The translations under genes were made by a program, and so were the position numbers. The notes below the pieces were generated by a model. The model saw nothing but the letters and a program-made list of their open reading frames with translations. It searched no databases and had not been told where the DNA came from. Of a stretch of DNA of 50,395 nucleotides, positions 8,695-18,229 are shown piece after piece (the stretch's first letter is position 1; each line of letters begins with the position of its first letter). The stretch lies in IMG/VR virus record IMGVR_UViG_3300030107_000806, positions 1 through 50,395 of that record. One strand, written 5' to 3'. The stretch comes from a virus.

Positions 8695-11600
8695 ATGGCT
8701 ACTTCAAATCTTAATAAAGAAGATTGGGATTTATCTTCTTTAGAATCAGCTACACAAATCCCTTCTAATATTGATAACAACCAGAGTTCTACTTCTAATG
8801 TAGCAACTAATACTATTGATACATCTGGTTGGAATATTCCCGATTATATACAAAACTATGACGACCCTACTACTATTCGTAAGATTAAGTATGGTGCGGC
8901 ACAAGAAACCTATTTGTTAGGTGATGTATGGCGATTAACTAAATCGGCATTTGAAGCTGCTATAGGTCCAGATAGTTTTGCGGAAGAAAGAGAAGAGACT
9001 GAAGAAGAAAGACTACAAAAAATTTATGATAATTTTCCAGAATTTAAATCTGGAAGATTTGATAATGATATGGCAGTATGGGGTGGAAGAAGTTTAATTA
9101 TGTTGACTGACCCTGTATATATGTTAATGCCTTGGAGTAGAGCTGCTCAAGCTGGAAAACTTTATAAAGGTTGGAAAAAATATGGAGCTGCTACAGGAGC
9201 TTTAGCTGGATTAGGTGGTACTGTTGGTGCAGCAGATATGGCAATAAGGGAATTTGCAAGAACTGGTAAAGTTACGCCAAGAAATGTAGCAATAGGTGCT
9301 ACTGCTGGTGCAGTTTTATCTCCTGCTTTTTTAGGTATACAAAAAGTTGGAGCTATGGGTTTAAATAAACTTTTTCCACAGCTTTTTAAAAATAAACAAA
9401 TGCAAAAAGAAGTTACAGATATTCTTCATGGTATCCATAAAAATAAATATAATTTAAATGATAAACAATTACAAAATGTTTATAATATTTCTAAAGATAA
9501 AAATATAATAAAATTATTTCAAGATATAGATGGAGCTGAAAATGTTTATAAAAATTATCTTAAACCAAAAGAAGAACTAACTGCTTTAGTACAAGGAATA
9601 AGAGAAGCCAGTAAAAAAGGAATTAAAATTAGATTAAAAACTTTTAAGTTTCAAGGTAAAAAATATAATGTTCGTAATTATAAAGAAAGAAAAATTCTTA
9701 GTAAAGAAATTAATAAGAAAATGGGTGAATCTCTTAAAGACCAAGCTCGTAAAGAATCAAAACTTCAAATAGAAATTGTTAAACAATTACATAGTGCGGG
9801 TGGTTTAACTTCAAGAACAACTCGTCAAATTGCTAGAATGATGACAACAAATTTAGCAAGACCAGCTTTTGGTGGAGCAGGTGGAGCAGTTTATGGTACA
9901 TTATTTACTGATAGTGATGAAGGATTTTGGAAAGCAGTTGGTGCAGGTGTAGGTATTGGTATGACACATAAAGTTTTAATGCGTGGTGGTATTAAAGGTG
10001 TACCTACAGCAGTACAAAAAGAATTAGGACAAGGCATAGTTAAAAATTATTTAAGTAATCTTGATAGATTTACAAGAATAACAATGGCTATGACACAACA
10101 AAGTAAACTTACACAACGAGGACCTATCCTTGATGAGTTTTCTAATCTTTTCTTTGCACGACCAACTGATACAGTAAGATTAAATATGTGGGGTAAGGTT
10201 GCTAAAAATCAAGATGAATCACTTGGATTAATTGGTAGTGGTAATTCTGTTGAAGAATTAGCAGAAAGAAGATTTGCATTATTAGCTGATGATATTTATA
10301 CTAAGGTTGTAGCAGGAGCAAGTCGAGATGTACAAGCAGATGCTATTAAAATTGTTAGAGGATTTAAAGGAAAGACTTCTTCTGAAGCTAAAGATTTATC
10401 AAAAAGAATTAAAAATTTTTTAGGAGATTTTAGGTCATATTATAAAGATGTAGGATTTTCTGAAAAAGAAATGTTAATAAATTATTTCCCAAGAAAATTT
10501 AACTTTAAACTTATTGCTAACAATAGAGAAGAATTTCAAAAAGATATAGTTAAAATTATTGATAATTTAAAAAGAGATAAGAAAAGTAAATACTTTAAAG
10601 ATAAAAGAAAGAGTGATGATATTGCAGAAGAATATATAAATAGTGTTCAACGAACTCATACTGACCCAATTATAGATTTTAAAAAAGCTACCGGTGGGGT
10701 AGAATATTCTAATACTTATAATTTTAAATTACCAATGAGTCAACACATTGAATTAGAAAGAGCTTTACAAGGTTCATACAAAGATGTTGAAAGTATTTTA
10801 GGTAAGTGGACAGTTAATGAAGCCGATAAAGTTTTATTAGATGTAGTACGAACAAGTGTAAAATCAATTGAATTTGCAAGAGTGTTTGGAAAACATGGTC
10901 AAGGTTTCAAAACTTTTCTTGATAGATTAAACGACCAGTATGCAAAGTCTGGGTTTAAAAAGGTTCGTGGTTTTTATGGTACTAATCCCGAAGGTGCTGG
11001 AAGTCCACATCGAAATGATGTTGAAGCAATGCATAATGCTGTTAATTCTTTTTTTAATAGGTACGGAAGAAAAGGAACAGAGGGAGAAAAATTAACTGCG
11101 GCTTGGTTATCTACAATGGCTAACTTTAGTATGATGGATAAAGTTACTATTGCAAACCTTGGTGATTTAATTCAACCATTTCAAAACAGTAGACATTGGT
11201 TATCAGCTATTCAAGGTATATTTGGTGGTCAAGGAATTAGTAGACAAATGGCACAAAAATTTACACAAGGTACAAAACAAAGTTTTAAAGATGCGTATTA
11301 CTCCGATACAACTGGTTCAACACCTTATGCTATAGGTAATAAAGGAGGTAGTGTTAGGTCTTTACTTGGTATTGCTAATGAAAAGTTTTTTAAATTTATT
11401 GGATTAGAAGCAGTTACAAATATGGCAAGACGATATGCTTATAATGTTGGGGCTATAGATACATTTAAAACAGCTAAAAGATTAGCTTTACGATTACAAA
11501 AAACTGGAGGTAAAAGTTTAAATGATTTAACAGATTCAACTTCATTAAAAGATATTAACCATCTTATAAAAACTGGTGCATTAAAAGTTGGAAAAGATGG

Positions 11601-13764
11601 AAAGACTATTTTAAATCAATCAGATATTATTAATTTTGGAAGAGTAAAAAATTTTGACGAAGCAATGCAACAGTCTTCTCTTGCTAATCTTATTGATAGA
11701 GTAGGAACAAAGACAGCTAATAGAGATGCTATTATACCAACAGTAGGAAATAGATTATTATTTACACAAACAAGAAATCCTCTTGTTCGTCTTATTGGAC
11801 AATTCTCATCATGGGCTATGGCAAAATCTGCACAAACAAATGCTATGATGACAAGAGTAGAGAGTGGTGATTTACGAACAGCAATTGGTATGCTAAGTGC
11901 ATTAACTGCTTTTGGAGCTGTTAAAGATTTACGAGACTATGTAAAGTGGGGAGAATGGGATACTGTTGATAACCTTGAAGATGACCCTCAAACATGGTGG
12001 TCAGAAGCGGCAATGCTTTCTGGTAATTTAGGTTGGCTTTCTCAAACAATGGTTAATTCTTTTGTTAGATTTAAAGGTGGTTCACCTATAGAATTTTTTC
12101 CAGCAATAAGTTATGCTAGTGATGTAGCTTCTGGAGGAAAGAATGCTGTTATGGCAGGATTAAATATGCAAGACTGGGATAAAGCTGTAAGAGATTTTTA
12201 TAGAATTATGCCTGTTCCAACATTAAGAGCTATTCTTGATAGAATGGGTGTACCTTATATGGCATATCATAAAGACTTTAATATTAATCAAGACTACGAT
12301 AAAAAGAAAATATTAAAACCAAATATGTTTGCAGAGGGTGGACTTGCTACACAATCAAGAAAACTATTTGCGACTGGTGATATTGTTAAAGAAGAAAAAG
12401 AAAATAAAGAAGAAGTTTCTTTTGTAAATGCTTTTGATGAAGCAAGAAATAATAGACAAGAATTATTTATGTGGAATGGTAATCCTCATACAACAAGAAA
12501 AGCTGATGAGTCGGATGAACAATATAAAAATTTTTTAGGTGTTGACAAATTAGATAAGGATGTTGTTCTTAAAACTAATCACACACCGATAGAAGAAAAA
12601 GTATTTGAAGAAGTTACAGAAGATGCTCCAGAAAATAAACCAGTTAAAGTTATAGTAAAACAAAAACCAATTAGTATTTTTAATAATCCTTTAAACTTAG
12701 AACGAACTCAAAATTGGGCTGGTTCATTAGAAAAAGGGTATGGTGAGAATGAAAGATTTGCTATTTTTGATAATCCTATTATGGGAATTAGAGCAGGAAT
12801 TAGAGATATTAATACAAAAGTTGATAGATTAGATGGGGATGTTTCAAAAATTATAACATCGTTTGCTCCTAAAAAAGAAAATAAATACTTAAATAATTAT
12901 ATTAATTTTGTAAAAAATAAAATAGGAAAAGATATAATTACAAAAGCAGATGTTCCTAATGTAGTAAAAGCTATGATAGAATTTGAAAATAAACCTTCAG
13001 TTGCTAGATATTATTTAGATAATCCGGAATGGTTTGATGAAGCTATTCGTTTAGAAAAATTTGATTTAGATAAATCTTATAAATATGTAGATGAAAATAG
13101 AAAAGAATTTCATAGTGGTGGTATGGCACACACACATGGACCAAAGAAACCAAAGAAGACTAGCAGTTGGAAATCTTTGTTTACTTCTAATGCGGCTTAT
13201 GGCGGAGATAGTTCTAGTAGTGGAAGTAGTTCTAGTTCTTCTAGTAATACTGCTTTTAATGATAGCAAAGAAAAATATCTAGCTAGTACACAAGGTGGAA
13301 CTAATACTAATAATAATGTTACTGTTAATAGTAATAATAATAATGATAGTAATAATAACAATACATTTCTAACTGGTACAGATATTACAATTCCACTTCC
13401 GGGTGAGGATAAAGAAGTTGTTAAAGAAAAAATGAAAAGAGTTTGGGAAGACAAAGAAATGAAAGCAGGAGCTTGGAAAAAGTTTGATGCATTTGGTGGT
13501 GAAGCTAATATTGGTGGAGAATTATTTTTACAATCAGCAGGAACAGGTTTAGAAATAGATACAGGAATAAGAGCCGATGCTACTTGGCAAAGAGGTGATA
13601 CATTTATACAAGGACAATATGACGATGGCGACTGGTCTGTAATAGGTAAGAAGGGTATTCTTGAAGCCGGTGTAAAAGGTGATGAAGACCACACATCTGG
13701 CTATATAGGAGCAAACATATCCTTTAAAAGTGGCGGATTACTTGACAGAAAAAGACTTAAATAA
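8695..13764 (+). CDS. giant internal virion / ejection protein
   Basis: A 1689-residue protein, comparable in size to T7 gp16-type internal core proteins. Residues ~145-225 carry hydrophobic Gly/Ala-rich stretches, and ~380-430 a second one. Residues ~1330-1480 hold a module beginning NPLNLE then W-x-G, FAIFDNPIMGIRA and SFAPKKENKYLNNY. It matches a domain I know from phage structural and transglycosylase-like proteins (NPxNxx..W.G..F..F...GIRA..II..wAP..EN), so it may bind or cut peptidoglycan. Residues ~1500-1565 are Ser and Asn homopolymer-like linkers, and the last ~90 residues look like a Gly-rich beta domain. It ends the virion gene run. Confidence 0.75.
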   Translation: MATSNLNKEDWDLSSLESATQIPSNIDNNQSSTSNVATNTIDTSGWNIPDYIQNYDDPTTIRKIKYGAAQETYLLGDVWRLTKSAFEAAIGPDSFAEEREETEEERLQKIYDNFPEFKSGRFDNDMAVWGGRSLIMLTDPVYMLMPWSRAAQAGKLYKGWKKYGAATGALAGLGGTVGAADMAIREFARTGKVTPRNVAIGATAGAVLSPAFLGIQKVGAMGLNKLFPQLFKNKQMQKEVTDILHGIHKNKYNLNDKQLQNVYNISKDKNIIKLFQDIDGAENVYKNYLKPKEELTALVQGIREASKKGIKIRLKTFKFQGKKYNVRNYKERKILSKEINKKMGESLKDQARKESKLQIEIVKQLHSAGGLTSRTTRQIARMMTTNLARPAFGGAGGAVYGTLFTDSDEGFWKAVGAGVGIGMTHKVLMRGGIKGVPTAVQKELGQGIVKNYLSNLDRFTRITMAMTQQSKLTQRGPILDEFSNLFFARPTDTVRLNMWGKVAKNQDESLGLIGSGNSVEELAERRFALLADDIYTKVVAGASRDVQADAIKIVRGFKGKTSSEAKDLSKRIKNFLGDFRSYYKDVGFSEKEMLINYFPRKFNFKLIANNREEFQKDIVKIIDNLKRDKKSKYFKDKRKSDDIAEEYINSVQRTHTDPIIDFKKATGGVEYSNTYNFKLPMSQHIELERALQGSYKDVESILGKWTVNEADKVLLDVVRTSVKSIEFARVFGKHGQGFKTFLDRLNDQYAKSGFKKVRGFYGTNPEGAGSPHRNDVEAMHNAVNSFFNRYGRKGTEGEKLTAAWLSTMANFSMMDKVTIANLGDLIQPFQNSRHWLSAIQGIFGGQGISRQMAQKFTQGTKQSFKDAYYSDTTGSTPYAIGNKGGSVRSLLGIANEKFFKFIGLEAVTNMARRYAYNVGAIDTFKTAKRLALRLQKTGGKSLNDLTDSTSLKDINHLIKTGALKVGKDGKTILNQSDIINFGRVKNFDEAMQQSSLANLIDRVGTKTANRDAIIPTVGNRLLFTQTRNPLVRLIGQFSSWAMAKSAQTNAMMTRVESGDLRTAIGMLSALTAFGAVKDLRDYVKWGEWDTVDNLEDDPQTWWSEAAMLSGNLGWLSQTMVNSFVRFKGGSPIEFFPAISYASDVASGGKNAVMAGLNMQDWDKAVRDFYRIMPVPTLRAILDRMGVPYMAYHKDFNINQDYDKKKILKPNMFAEGGLATQSRKLFATGDIVKEEKENKEEVSFVNAFDEARNNRQELFMWNGNPHTTRKADESDEQYKNFLGVDKLDKDVVLKTNHTPIEEKVFEEVTEDAPENKPVKVIVKQKPISIFNNPLNLERTQNWAGSLEKGYGENERFAIFDNPIMGIRAGIRDINTKVDRLDGDVSKIITSFAPKKENKYLNNYINFVKNKIGKDIITKADVPNVVKAMIEFENKPSVARYYLDNPEWFDEAIRLEKFDLDKSYKYVDENRKEFHSGGMAHTHGPKKPKKTSSWKSLFTSNAAYGGDSSSSGSSSSSSSNTAFNDSKEKYLASTQGGTNTNNNVTVNSNNNNDSNNNNTFLTGTDITIPLPGEDKEVVKEKMKRVWEDKEMKAGAWKKFDAFGGEANIGGELFLQSAGTGLEIDTGIRADATWQRGDTFIQGQYDDGDWSVIGKKGILEAGVKGDEDHTSGYIGANISFKSGGLLDRKRLK

Positions 13765-13767
13765 GTC

Positions 13768-13796
13768 TTGACAAAAGCACCATAGAGGTGTATAAT
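13768..13796 (+). promoter_or_regulatory. consensus sigma-70 promoter (Hsp20 unit)
   Basis: TTGACA at 13768-13773 and TATAAT at 13791-13796 with a 17-base spacer, both perfect consensus. The spacer ends in AGGTG, the same five bases that precede the -10 of the promoters at 31098, 34372 and (minus strand) 31039. It lies in the gap between the giant virion gene and hsp20. Confidence 0.85.
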
Positions 13797-13864
13797 ATAA
13801 TAATACAGGATAGCTACAGGTAGTATTCTGTATAATAACAACTCGCTTAATGAAAGGAGCAAAT

Positions 13865-14281
13865 ATGAACCTACCTACTAGGGTCTTTGACCCATTTAAA
13901 AATATGACTGTTGGCTTTGATAATATCTTTGACCAACTCTCAACTCTATCGGACTTTGATATTCCGAACTATCCACCCTACAACATAAAGAAAATTGATA
14001 AAGAAAATTATCAATTAGAAATGGCATTGGCAGGGTTTACAAAAGCAGATGTTATTGTAGAGGTAAAAGAAAATACTTTAACAATATCTGGTAAGTCTTC
14101 TGATAAAGAAGAAGATAGTTTTGTTCATCAAGGTATAGCTCGAAGAGCATTTAAAAGACGATGGACTTTAGCAGAACATCTTGAAGTAGATGAAGCTAAA
14201 TTAAAAGATGGTATTCTTATTGTGAAGATGAAATTAAATCTTCCAGAAGAAAAGAAACCAAAAACAATCACAATAAAATAA
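13865..14281 (+). CDS. small heat shock protein Hsp20/IbpA-like
   Basis: A 138-residue alpha-crystallin-type chaperone. The motif NYPPYNI opens the crystallin domain, followed by the ALAGF, VEVKENTLTISG and GILIVKMKL blocks typical of bacterial IbpA. Such proteins hold unfolding proteins in soluble form. The start is the ATG at 13865 because AAAGGAG lies 6 bases upstream; an in-frame ATG at 13850 precedes that ribosome site and is less likely. It is expressed from its own perfect promoter between the virion and lysis-like genes, which suggests a high level during assembly. Hsp20 genes are known from T4-like cyanophages. Confidence 0.93.
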   Translation: MNLPTRVFDPFKNMTVGFDNIFDQLSTLSDFDIPNYPPYNIKKIDKENYQLEMALAGFTKADVIVEVKENTLTISGKSSDKEEDSFVHQGIARRAFKRRWTLAEHLEVDEAKLKDGILIVKMKLNLPEEKKPKTITIK

Positions 14282-14287
14282 AAGGTA

Positions 14288-14305
14288 GGGGGTATAAAAG
14301 CCCCC
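14288..14305 (+). terminator. GC hairpin after hsp20
   Basis: Five G at 14288-14292 pair with five C at 14301-14305 around an 8-base loop, just after the hsp20 stop. No T run follows, so it may be a weak terminator, mRNA 3' stabiliser, or a control hairpin ahead of the next start at 14312. Confidence 0.4.
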
Positions 14306-14311
14306 ACTTAA

Positions 14312-14542
14312 ATGAGATACTTATTAATATTAATAATAATACTAACATTAACAGGAGAAGTTATGGCAGGACCAAAAAAGAAAAAGAAACTGGAAAAGAA
14401 ATGGACTCCAGTTGATACGACAGAGCCAGTTTATACTGAACCTGTTAATAAAACAATACAATGGAAAGGAATTGAAGTAGGTAATGTGTATGGAAAAAGA
14501 CCTAACTTCAGTAAATTAATAAAAAATTTTTTAAAAAACTAA
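14312..14542 (+). CDS. small secreted basic protein
   Basis: A 76-residue protein with a clear signal peptide: MRYLLILIIILTLTGEVMAG, likely cut after VMA. The mature part begins with a KKKKK cluster and is short and basic. No family recognised. It is the second gene of the unit driven from 13768 and may act in the periplasm, for example in lysis. Confidence 0.6.
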   Translation: MRYLLILIIILTLTGEVMAGPKKKKKLEKKWTPVDTTEPVYTEPVNKTIQWKGIEVGNVYGKRPNFSKLIKNFLKN

Positions 14543-14552
14543 GGAGGAAACT

Positions 14553-14648
14553 ATGAAGTATTGGAAAGATTTAAGCAAAAAAGGTAAGATTGCAGCAGGA
14601 ATAGGTGCTGTTGTTGTTCTTTTTATTGCGTGGACTATAATAGTTTAA
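14553..14648 (+). CDS. 31-residue single-pass membrane peptide
   Basis: A short frame starting at 14553 with a strong AAGGAGG ribosome site 5 bases upstream. The peptide has a basic head (MKYWKDLSKKGK) and one transmembrane helix (IAAGIGAVVVLFIAWTIIV). It lies between a secreted protein and a holin-like protein, so a role in lysis timing or membrane perturbation is plausible. Confidence 0.6.
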   Translation: MKYWKDLSKKGKIAAGIGAVVVLFIAWTIIV

Positions 14649-14665
14649 ACTAAAAGGAGATTAAT

Positions 14666-15103
14666 ATGTTAGGCGGATTGCCTGTAGAAATGATAACAAT
14701 GCTAGGTTCTAGCTTACTGGGTGGGTTTATGTCTATCTGGGGTCAGAGCATTAAGGCAAAACAAGCAGAACAAAAGATGTTACTTGCTCGTGGTAAGTTT
14801 CAAATGGAGGAAATTGATAAAGCGAGAAGGTATGAGAACAAAGGATTTCAATGGACAAGAAGAATAATTGCTTTAACAGCAGTCTTCTTTATCATTGCGT
14901 ATCCTAAAATAGTTCCAGTCTTTTTTGATACAAGTGTCTTTCTAACATGGACAGAATTTACTAGAGGATTTTTATTCCTCATAGAAAAGAAAGAAATTGT
15001 AATGGACAAAGAGTTCTTTGGTGTAGTAATAACACCACTTGACACTCACTTAATGTCTGCTATAATAGGATTATATTTTGGTGGTAGTTTAGTTAAGAAG
15101 TAA
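14666..15103 (+). CDS. holin-like membrane protein
   Basis: A 145-residue protein with hydrophobic segments at ~5-25, ~68-88 and near the C-terminus (~128-142), and a conserved-looking TRRIIAL before the second. I recall the same pattern (MLGGLP..ITMLGS..GG ... WTRRIIAL ... ITPLDTHL) from hypothetical proteins of marine phages that are candidate holins. AAAGGAG precedes the start. It ends at the convergent junction with the minus-strand operon, overlapping it by 11 bases. Confidence 0.65.
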   Translation: MLGGLPVEMITMLGSSLLGGFMSIWGQSIKAKQAEQKMLLARGKFQMEEIDKARRYENKGFQWTRRIIALTAVFFIIAYPKIVPVFFDTSVFLTWTEFTRGFLFLIEKKEIVMDKEFFGVVITPLDTHLMSAIIGLYFGGSLVKK

Positions 15104-15326
15104 ATTTACAATACTGTTCTAACCATTCATGTACAACTAAAAATTTTCGTTTTGCTTCGGCAACAACATTAATAAAAAAATTTCGTTCCTCCCGAATTTT
15201 AAAACACTTATACATAACCTCTTTATCCTCAATGGGTAGAGAGGTTATTTCAGTTATAAGCTTACCTTCTCTATCTAGGAGAAGCTTGTACGAAAATATC
15301 GTAGTCTCTTGTATTTTTTTCGGCAT
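15093..15326 (-). CDS. hypothetical protein downstream of nrdB
   Basis: A 77-residue frame, last of the replication operon. It is charged, with KKIQETT at the N-terminus and a helical C-terminal part. The ribosome site is weak and the 3' end overlaps the convergent holin-like gene, so it is less certain than its neighbours. Ordinary amino-acid composition and tight spacing after nrdB support it. Confidence 0.5.
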   Translation of the reverse strand: MPKKIQETTIFSYKLLLDREGKLITEITSLPIEDKEVMYKCFKIREERNFFINVVAEAKRKFLVVHEWLEQYCKFTS

Positions 15327-15335
15327 ACAATACCA

Positions 15336-16337
15336 CTAACTATTTTCTACATCATCAAAAACATTTGACCAATTTCCTTTGACACTTGCTTTAGTGTAAG
15401 CAGAAGCTCTGCCTTCAAAGAAGTTTTGGTGTTCAACACCTATTACTTCATCCCACCAAGTTAAAGGATTATCACTCACTCCAAAATTAGGTTTCAATCC
15501 TAATTGTAATAAGCGTCTATCAGCAATATATCTATTGTATTGTTTCATCTCTTCTAATGTTAGACCTTGTATATCCCCCATCTCAAAAACTAATTCAATA
15601 AATTTATCTTCATGTGCAACCATTTCTCTACATATCTGATAGATTTCTTTCTTGAAATCATCTGTCCATATGTCTAGGTTCTCTTTAATAAGAGTACGAA
15701 ATATCTTTGTCATACCCTCAACATGAAGTGACTCATCCCTAATAGAATAATCAACTATCTTACACATCCCTTTCATTTTTCCAAATCGTTGGAAGTTAAT
15801 TAGTATTGCAAAGCTAGAAAATAATTGTAGTCCTTCTGTAAATCCAGAATAAACTGCAAGAGCTTTAGCTAAATCTTTTAATTGTTTCTTTGATTTTATT
15901 TCTGATGTTTCAAACTGTTGAATGTAATCATGTTTGGCTGACATCTCTTCATACTTTGCAAATGCTTTGTACTCTGACTCTGGCATACCAACAGTATCAA
16001 GCAACAATGAGTAAGCGTGTTGATGTACTGACTCAATGTTTGCAAATGAACCCATCATCATTCTTAATTCTGGTTTCTTAAATAGTGGTATATACTTATC
16101 AAAATATCCTGCACCTACATCTACATCTGATTGAGTAAACAATCTAAATATTTGTATAAGTAAATTTTTTTCTGCCGGTGATAACTTTTGATTCCAGTCT
16201 TTAACATCTTCATGCATTGGTACATCTTCTGGCAACCAATGTAATTGATTTTGTAATTGGTAATAATCAAATGCCCATGGGTATTCGAATGGTTTATAAT
16301 AAGTTCTTTCTTTAAATAATTGACTTACGCTTGACAT
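15336..16337 (-). CDS. nrdB: ribonucleotide reductase class I beta subunit
   Basis: A 333-residue ferritin-like protein that houses the metal-radical centre of class I RNR. The ligand and radical block is visible: QSDVDV (Asp ligand), then IESVHQHAYS giving Glu, His (+3) and Tyr (+7) at the spacing of the radical Tyr of E. coli R2, and later RDESLH with the second Glu/His pair. I chose the ATG at 16337, which has GAGGAGG 8 bases upstream inside the nrdA end; a TTG three codons earlier is less likely. It overlaps nrdA by 13 bases, so the subunits are translationally coupled and can supply dNTPs for phage replication. Confidence 0.95.
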   Translation of the reverse strand: MSSVSQLFKERTYYKPFEYPWAFDYYQLQNQLHWLPEDVPMHEDVKDWNQKLSPAEKNLLIQIFRLFTQSDVDVGAGYFDKYIPLFKKPELRMMMGSFANIESVHQHAYSLLLDTVGMPESEYKAFAKYEEMSAKHDYIQQFETSEIKSKKQLKDLAKALAVYSGFTEGLQLFSSFAILINFQRFGKMKGMCKIVDYSIRDESLHVEGMTKIFRTLIKENLDIWTDDFKKEIYQICREMVAHEDKFIELVFEMGDIQGLTLEEMKQYNRYIADRRLLQLGLKPNFGVSDNPLTWWDEVIGVEHQNFFEGRASAYTKASVKGNWSNVFDDVENS

Positions 16338-18229
16338 GATAAACAAACCTCCTCTTCATTGTCTTGTTCTAGTCGTACTCTCTTAACCTTTAAGTTAATA
16401 TTCTCTGCACTTTTTGCTTCCCTACTTCTTAGGTAATACAAACTTTTTAATCCTTGTTTCCATGCTTGATAATGTACTTTGTTAGTATAACGCAAGAAAT
16501 TATCATGCTCTTCTTGTGGAGCTTGTATGCGTGGAGCAACAAAAAATAAATTAACTGATTGAGCTTGACAGATATACTGTTGTCGCTTTGATGCGTGTTC
16601 GACAATCCAATTCTGGTCTATCTCATTCGCTGTTTTAAATACATCCTTTTCCATATCAGTTAAAAAGTCAAGGTGTTTTACTGAACCATCTTGTTCACTA
16701 ATGCTTTGCCATATCTTATCTTTAAATAAGGTATAATCACTATCATATTCTTTTTGTAGTTCTTCGTCTGCATTCCATTTAAGTTTAAGTAAGTTATGTA
16801 ATTGTCCATTTCTTACTTGGAATGTACCACTTAAAGTTTTATGTGTGTAAACATTTGCTCTTATTGGTTCTATCGAAGGACTTGTACCACCACAAATAAT
16901 ACTTGATGTAGCATTTGGAGCAATAGCAAGTAGGTGTGCATTACGCATACCAGTACCTTCCATGTCTGGTGCTTCTCCTCTTTCAATAGCTAACTCTTTA
17001 GAAGTTTCAACTGCTAATTCTTTTATCTGTTTAAAGATTTTTATATTCTGACCTGTAGCAATAGGACTATCAAAAGGAACATTTAATTTTTGTAAGTAAG
17101 TATGAAATCCCATAGCCCCTAGCCCAACACTTCGTTCTCTGTATGCACTATAACCAGATTTTTCAAACCCAGACATATCATCTTTAACTTTCATGTCTAA
17201 AATTTTTCCCTCATAATCATAAGAAAAATCATAAGTTGCCATGATAAAATGTTCTAAAACATTATCTAACATTCGTATCATGTCCGGAATAAATGTAGCT
17301 GATGTAGACCATTCATCATACTGTGCTAAATTAACACTAGACAAACAACATACAGCAGTTCTATCCTCATTGGTAGGTAAAGTTATTTCACTACATAAAT
17401 TAGATTGATTAACTTTTAATCCTAACTTTTGTTGTGACTCTGGTAAATGTTTATTAGATGTATCAATGAAATGTAAATAAGGTTCACCTGTTTCATGTCT
17501 TGTTTCTAATATTAATCTCCATAATTCTCTTGCATTAATAGACTTAGAAACTTTATTAGAGTGTGGGTCAATTAATTTCCAATCAATATTTTTAGATACT
17601 GCATTCATAAAGTCATCAGTAATATTAATTCCATGATGAAGGTTAAGACATTTTCTATTAATGTCACCGCCAGAAGACTTACGCATAAATAAAAACTCTT
17701 CTATCTCTGGATGAGACACACTCATATAACAAGCATAACTTCCTCGTCTTGTAGTTCCTTGATTGAATGCTAACATTTGACTATCAACCACTCTCATAAA
17801 AGGAATTGAACCTGTTGACATAGAGCCATGTGAGGTTGATGTTCCGTCACTTCTTATGTCGCCCCAATAACCACCAATACCACCACCATTACTTGCTAAC
17901 CAAATGTTCTCATCATAATGGTCACTTAATCCCCTTCTACTATCGTGTACATAATTAAGAAAACAAGATATAGGTAATCCTTTTTTTGTACCGGCATTAG
18001 AAAGTATCGGAGAAGAAAAACCAAACCAAGTTTTACTTGCATAATCATATATTCTTTGTGCCATATCCCAATCAGTCTTACCTCTATAAGTAGAGACATA
18101 CTTAGATGCTCTAGCAAAGGCGTGTTGAGGGGATGTTTCATTCTTATCTAGGTATCTATCTTGTATTGTAGCTATACCAAATGGTGTTAAATTTTTATCT
18201 CGTTCTAAATCTATTTTAATTTTACTCAT
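16325..18229 (-). CDS. nrdA: ribonucleotide reductase class I alpha subunit, without ATP cone
   Basis: A 634-residue catalytic subunit. Cys near residue 89 (GLPISCFLN) and ~295 (AVCCLSS) form the redox pair; NLCSEITLP at ~277-285 holds the catalytic Asn, Cys and Glu; the conserved PSIEPIRANVYT block follows; and the C-terminal tail ends CLSCQA, the shuttle Cys pair. The first active-site Cys lies ~135 residues nearer the N-terminus than in E. coli NrdA, and no ATP-cone is seen, so dATP feedback on overall activity is probably absent. It overlaps the upstream DUF6378 gene by 8 bases. Confidence 0.95.
   Translation of the reverse strand: MSKIKIDLERDKNLTPFGIATIQDRYLDKNETSPQHAFARASKYVSTYRGKTDWDMAQRIYDYASKTWFGFSSPILSNAGTKKGLPISCFLNYVHDSRRGLSDHYDENIWLASNGGGIGGYWGDIRSDGTSTSHGSMSTGSIPFMRVVDSQMLAFNQGTTRRGSYACYMSVSHPEIEEFLFMRKSSGGDINRKCLNLHHGINITDDFMNAVSKNIDWKLIDPHSNKVSKSINARELWRLILETRHETGEPYLHFIDTSNKHLPESQQKLGLKVNQSNLCSEITLPTNEDRTAVCCLSSVNLAQYDEWSTSATFIPDMIRMLDNVLEHFIMATYDFSYDYEGKILDMKVKDDMSGFEKSGYSAYRERSVGLGAMGFHTYLQKLNVPFDSPIATGQNIKIFKQIKELAVETSKELAIERGEAPDMEGTGMRNAHLLAIAPNATSSIICGGTSPSIEPIRANVYTHKTLSGTFQVRNGQLHNLLKLKWNADEELQKEYDSDYTLFKDKIWQSISEQDGSVKHLDFLTDMEKDVFKTANEIDQNWIVEHASKRQQYICQAQSVNLFFVAPRIQAPQEEHDNFLRYTNKVHYQAWKQGLKSLYYLRSREAKSAENINLKVKRVRLEQDNEEEVCLSCQA

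Noticed and set aside
13197-13694. A 165-codon minus-strand frame opposite the end of the giant virion gene.
   Set aside because: It is a Ser/Leu-rich mirror of Asn/Ser-coding repeats on the plus strand; no ribosome site.
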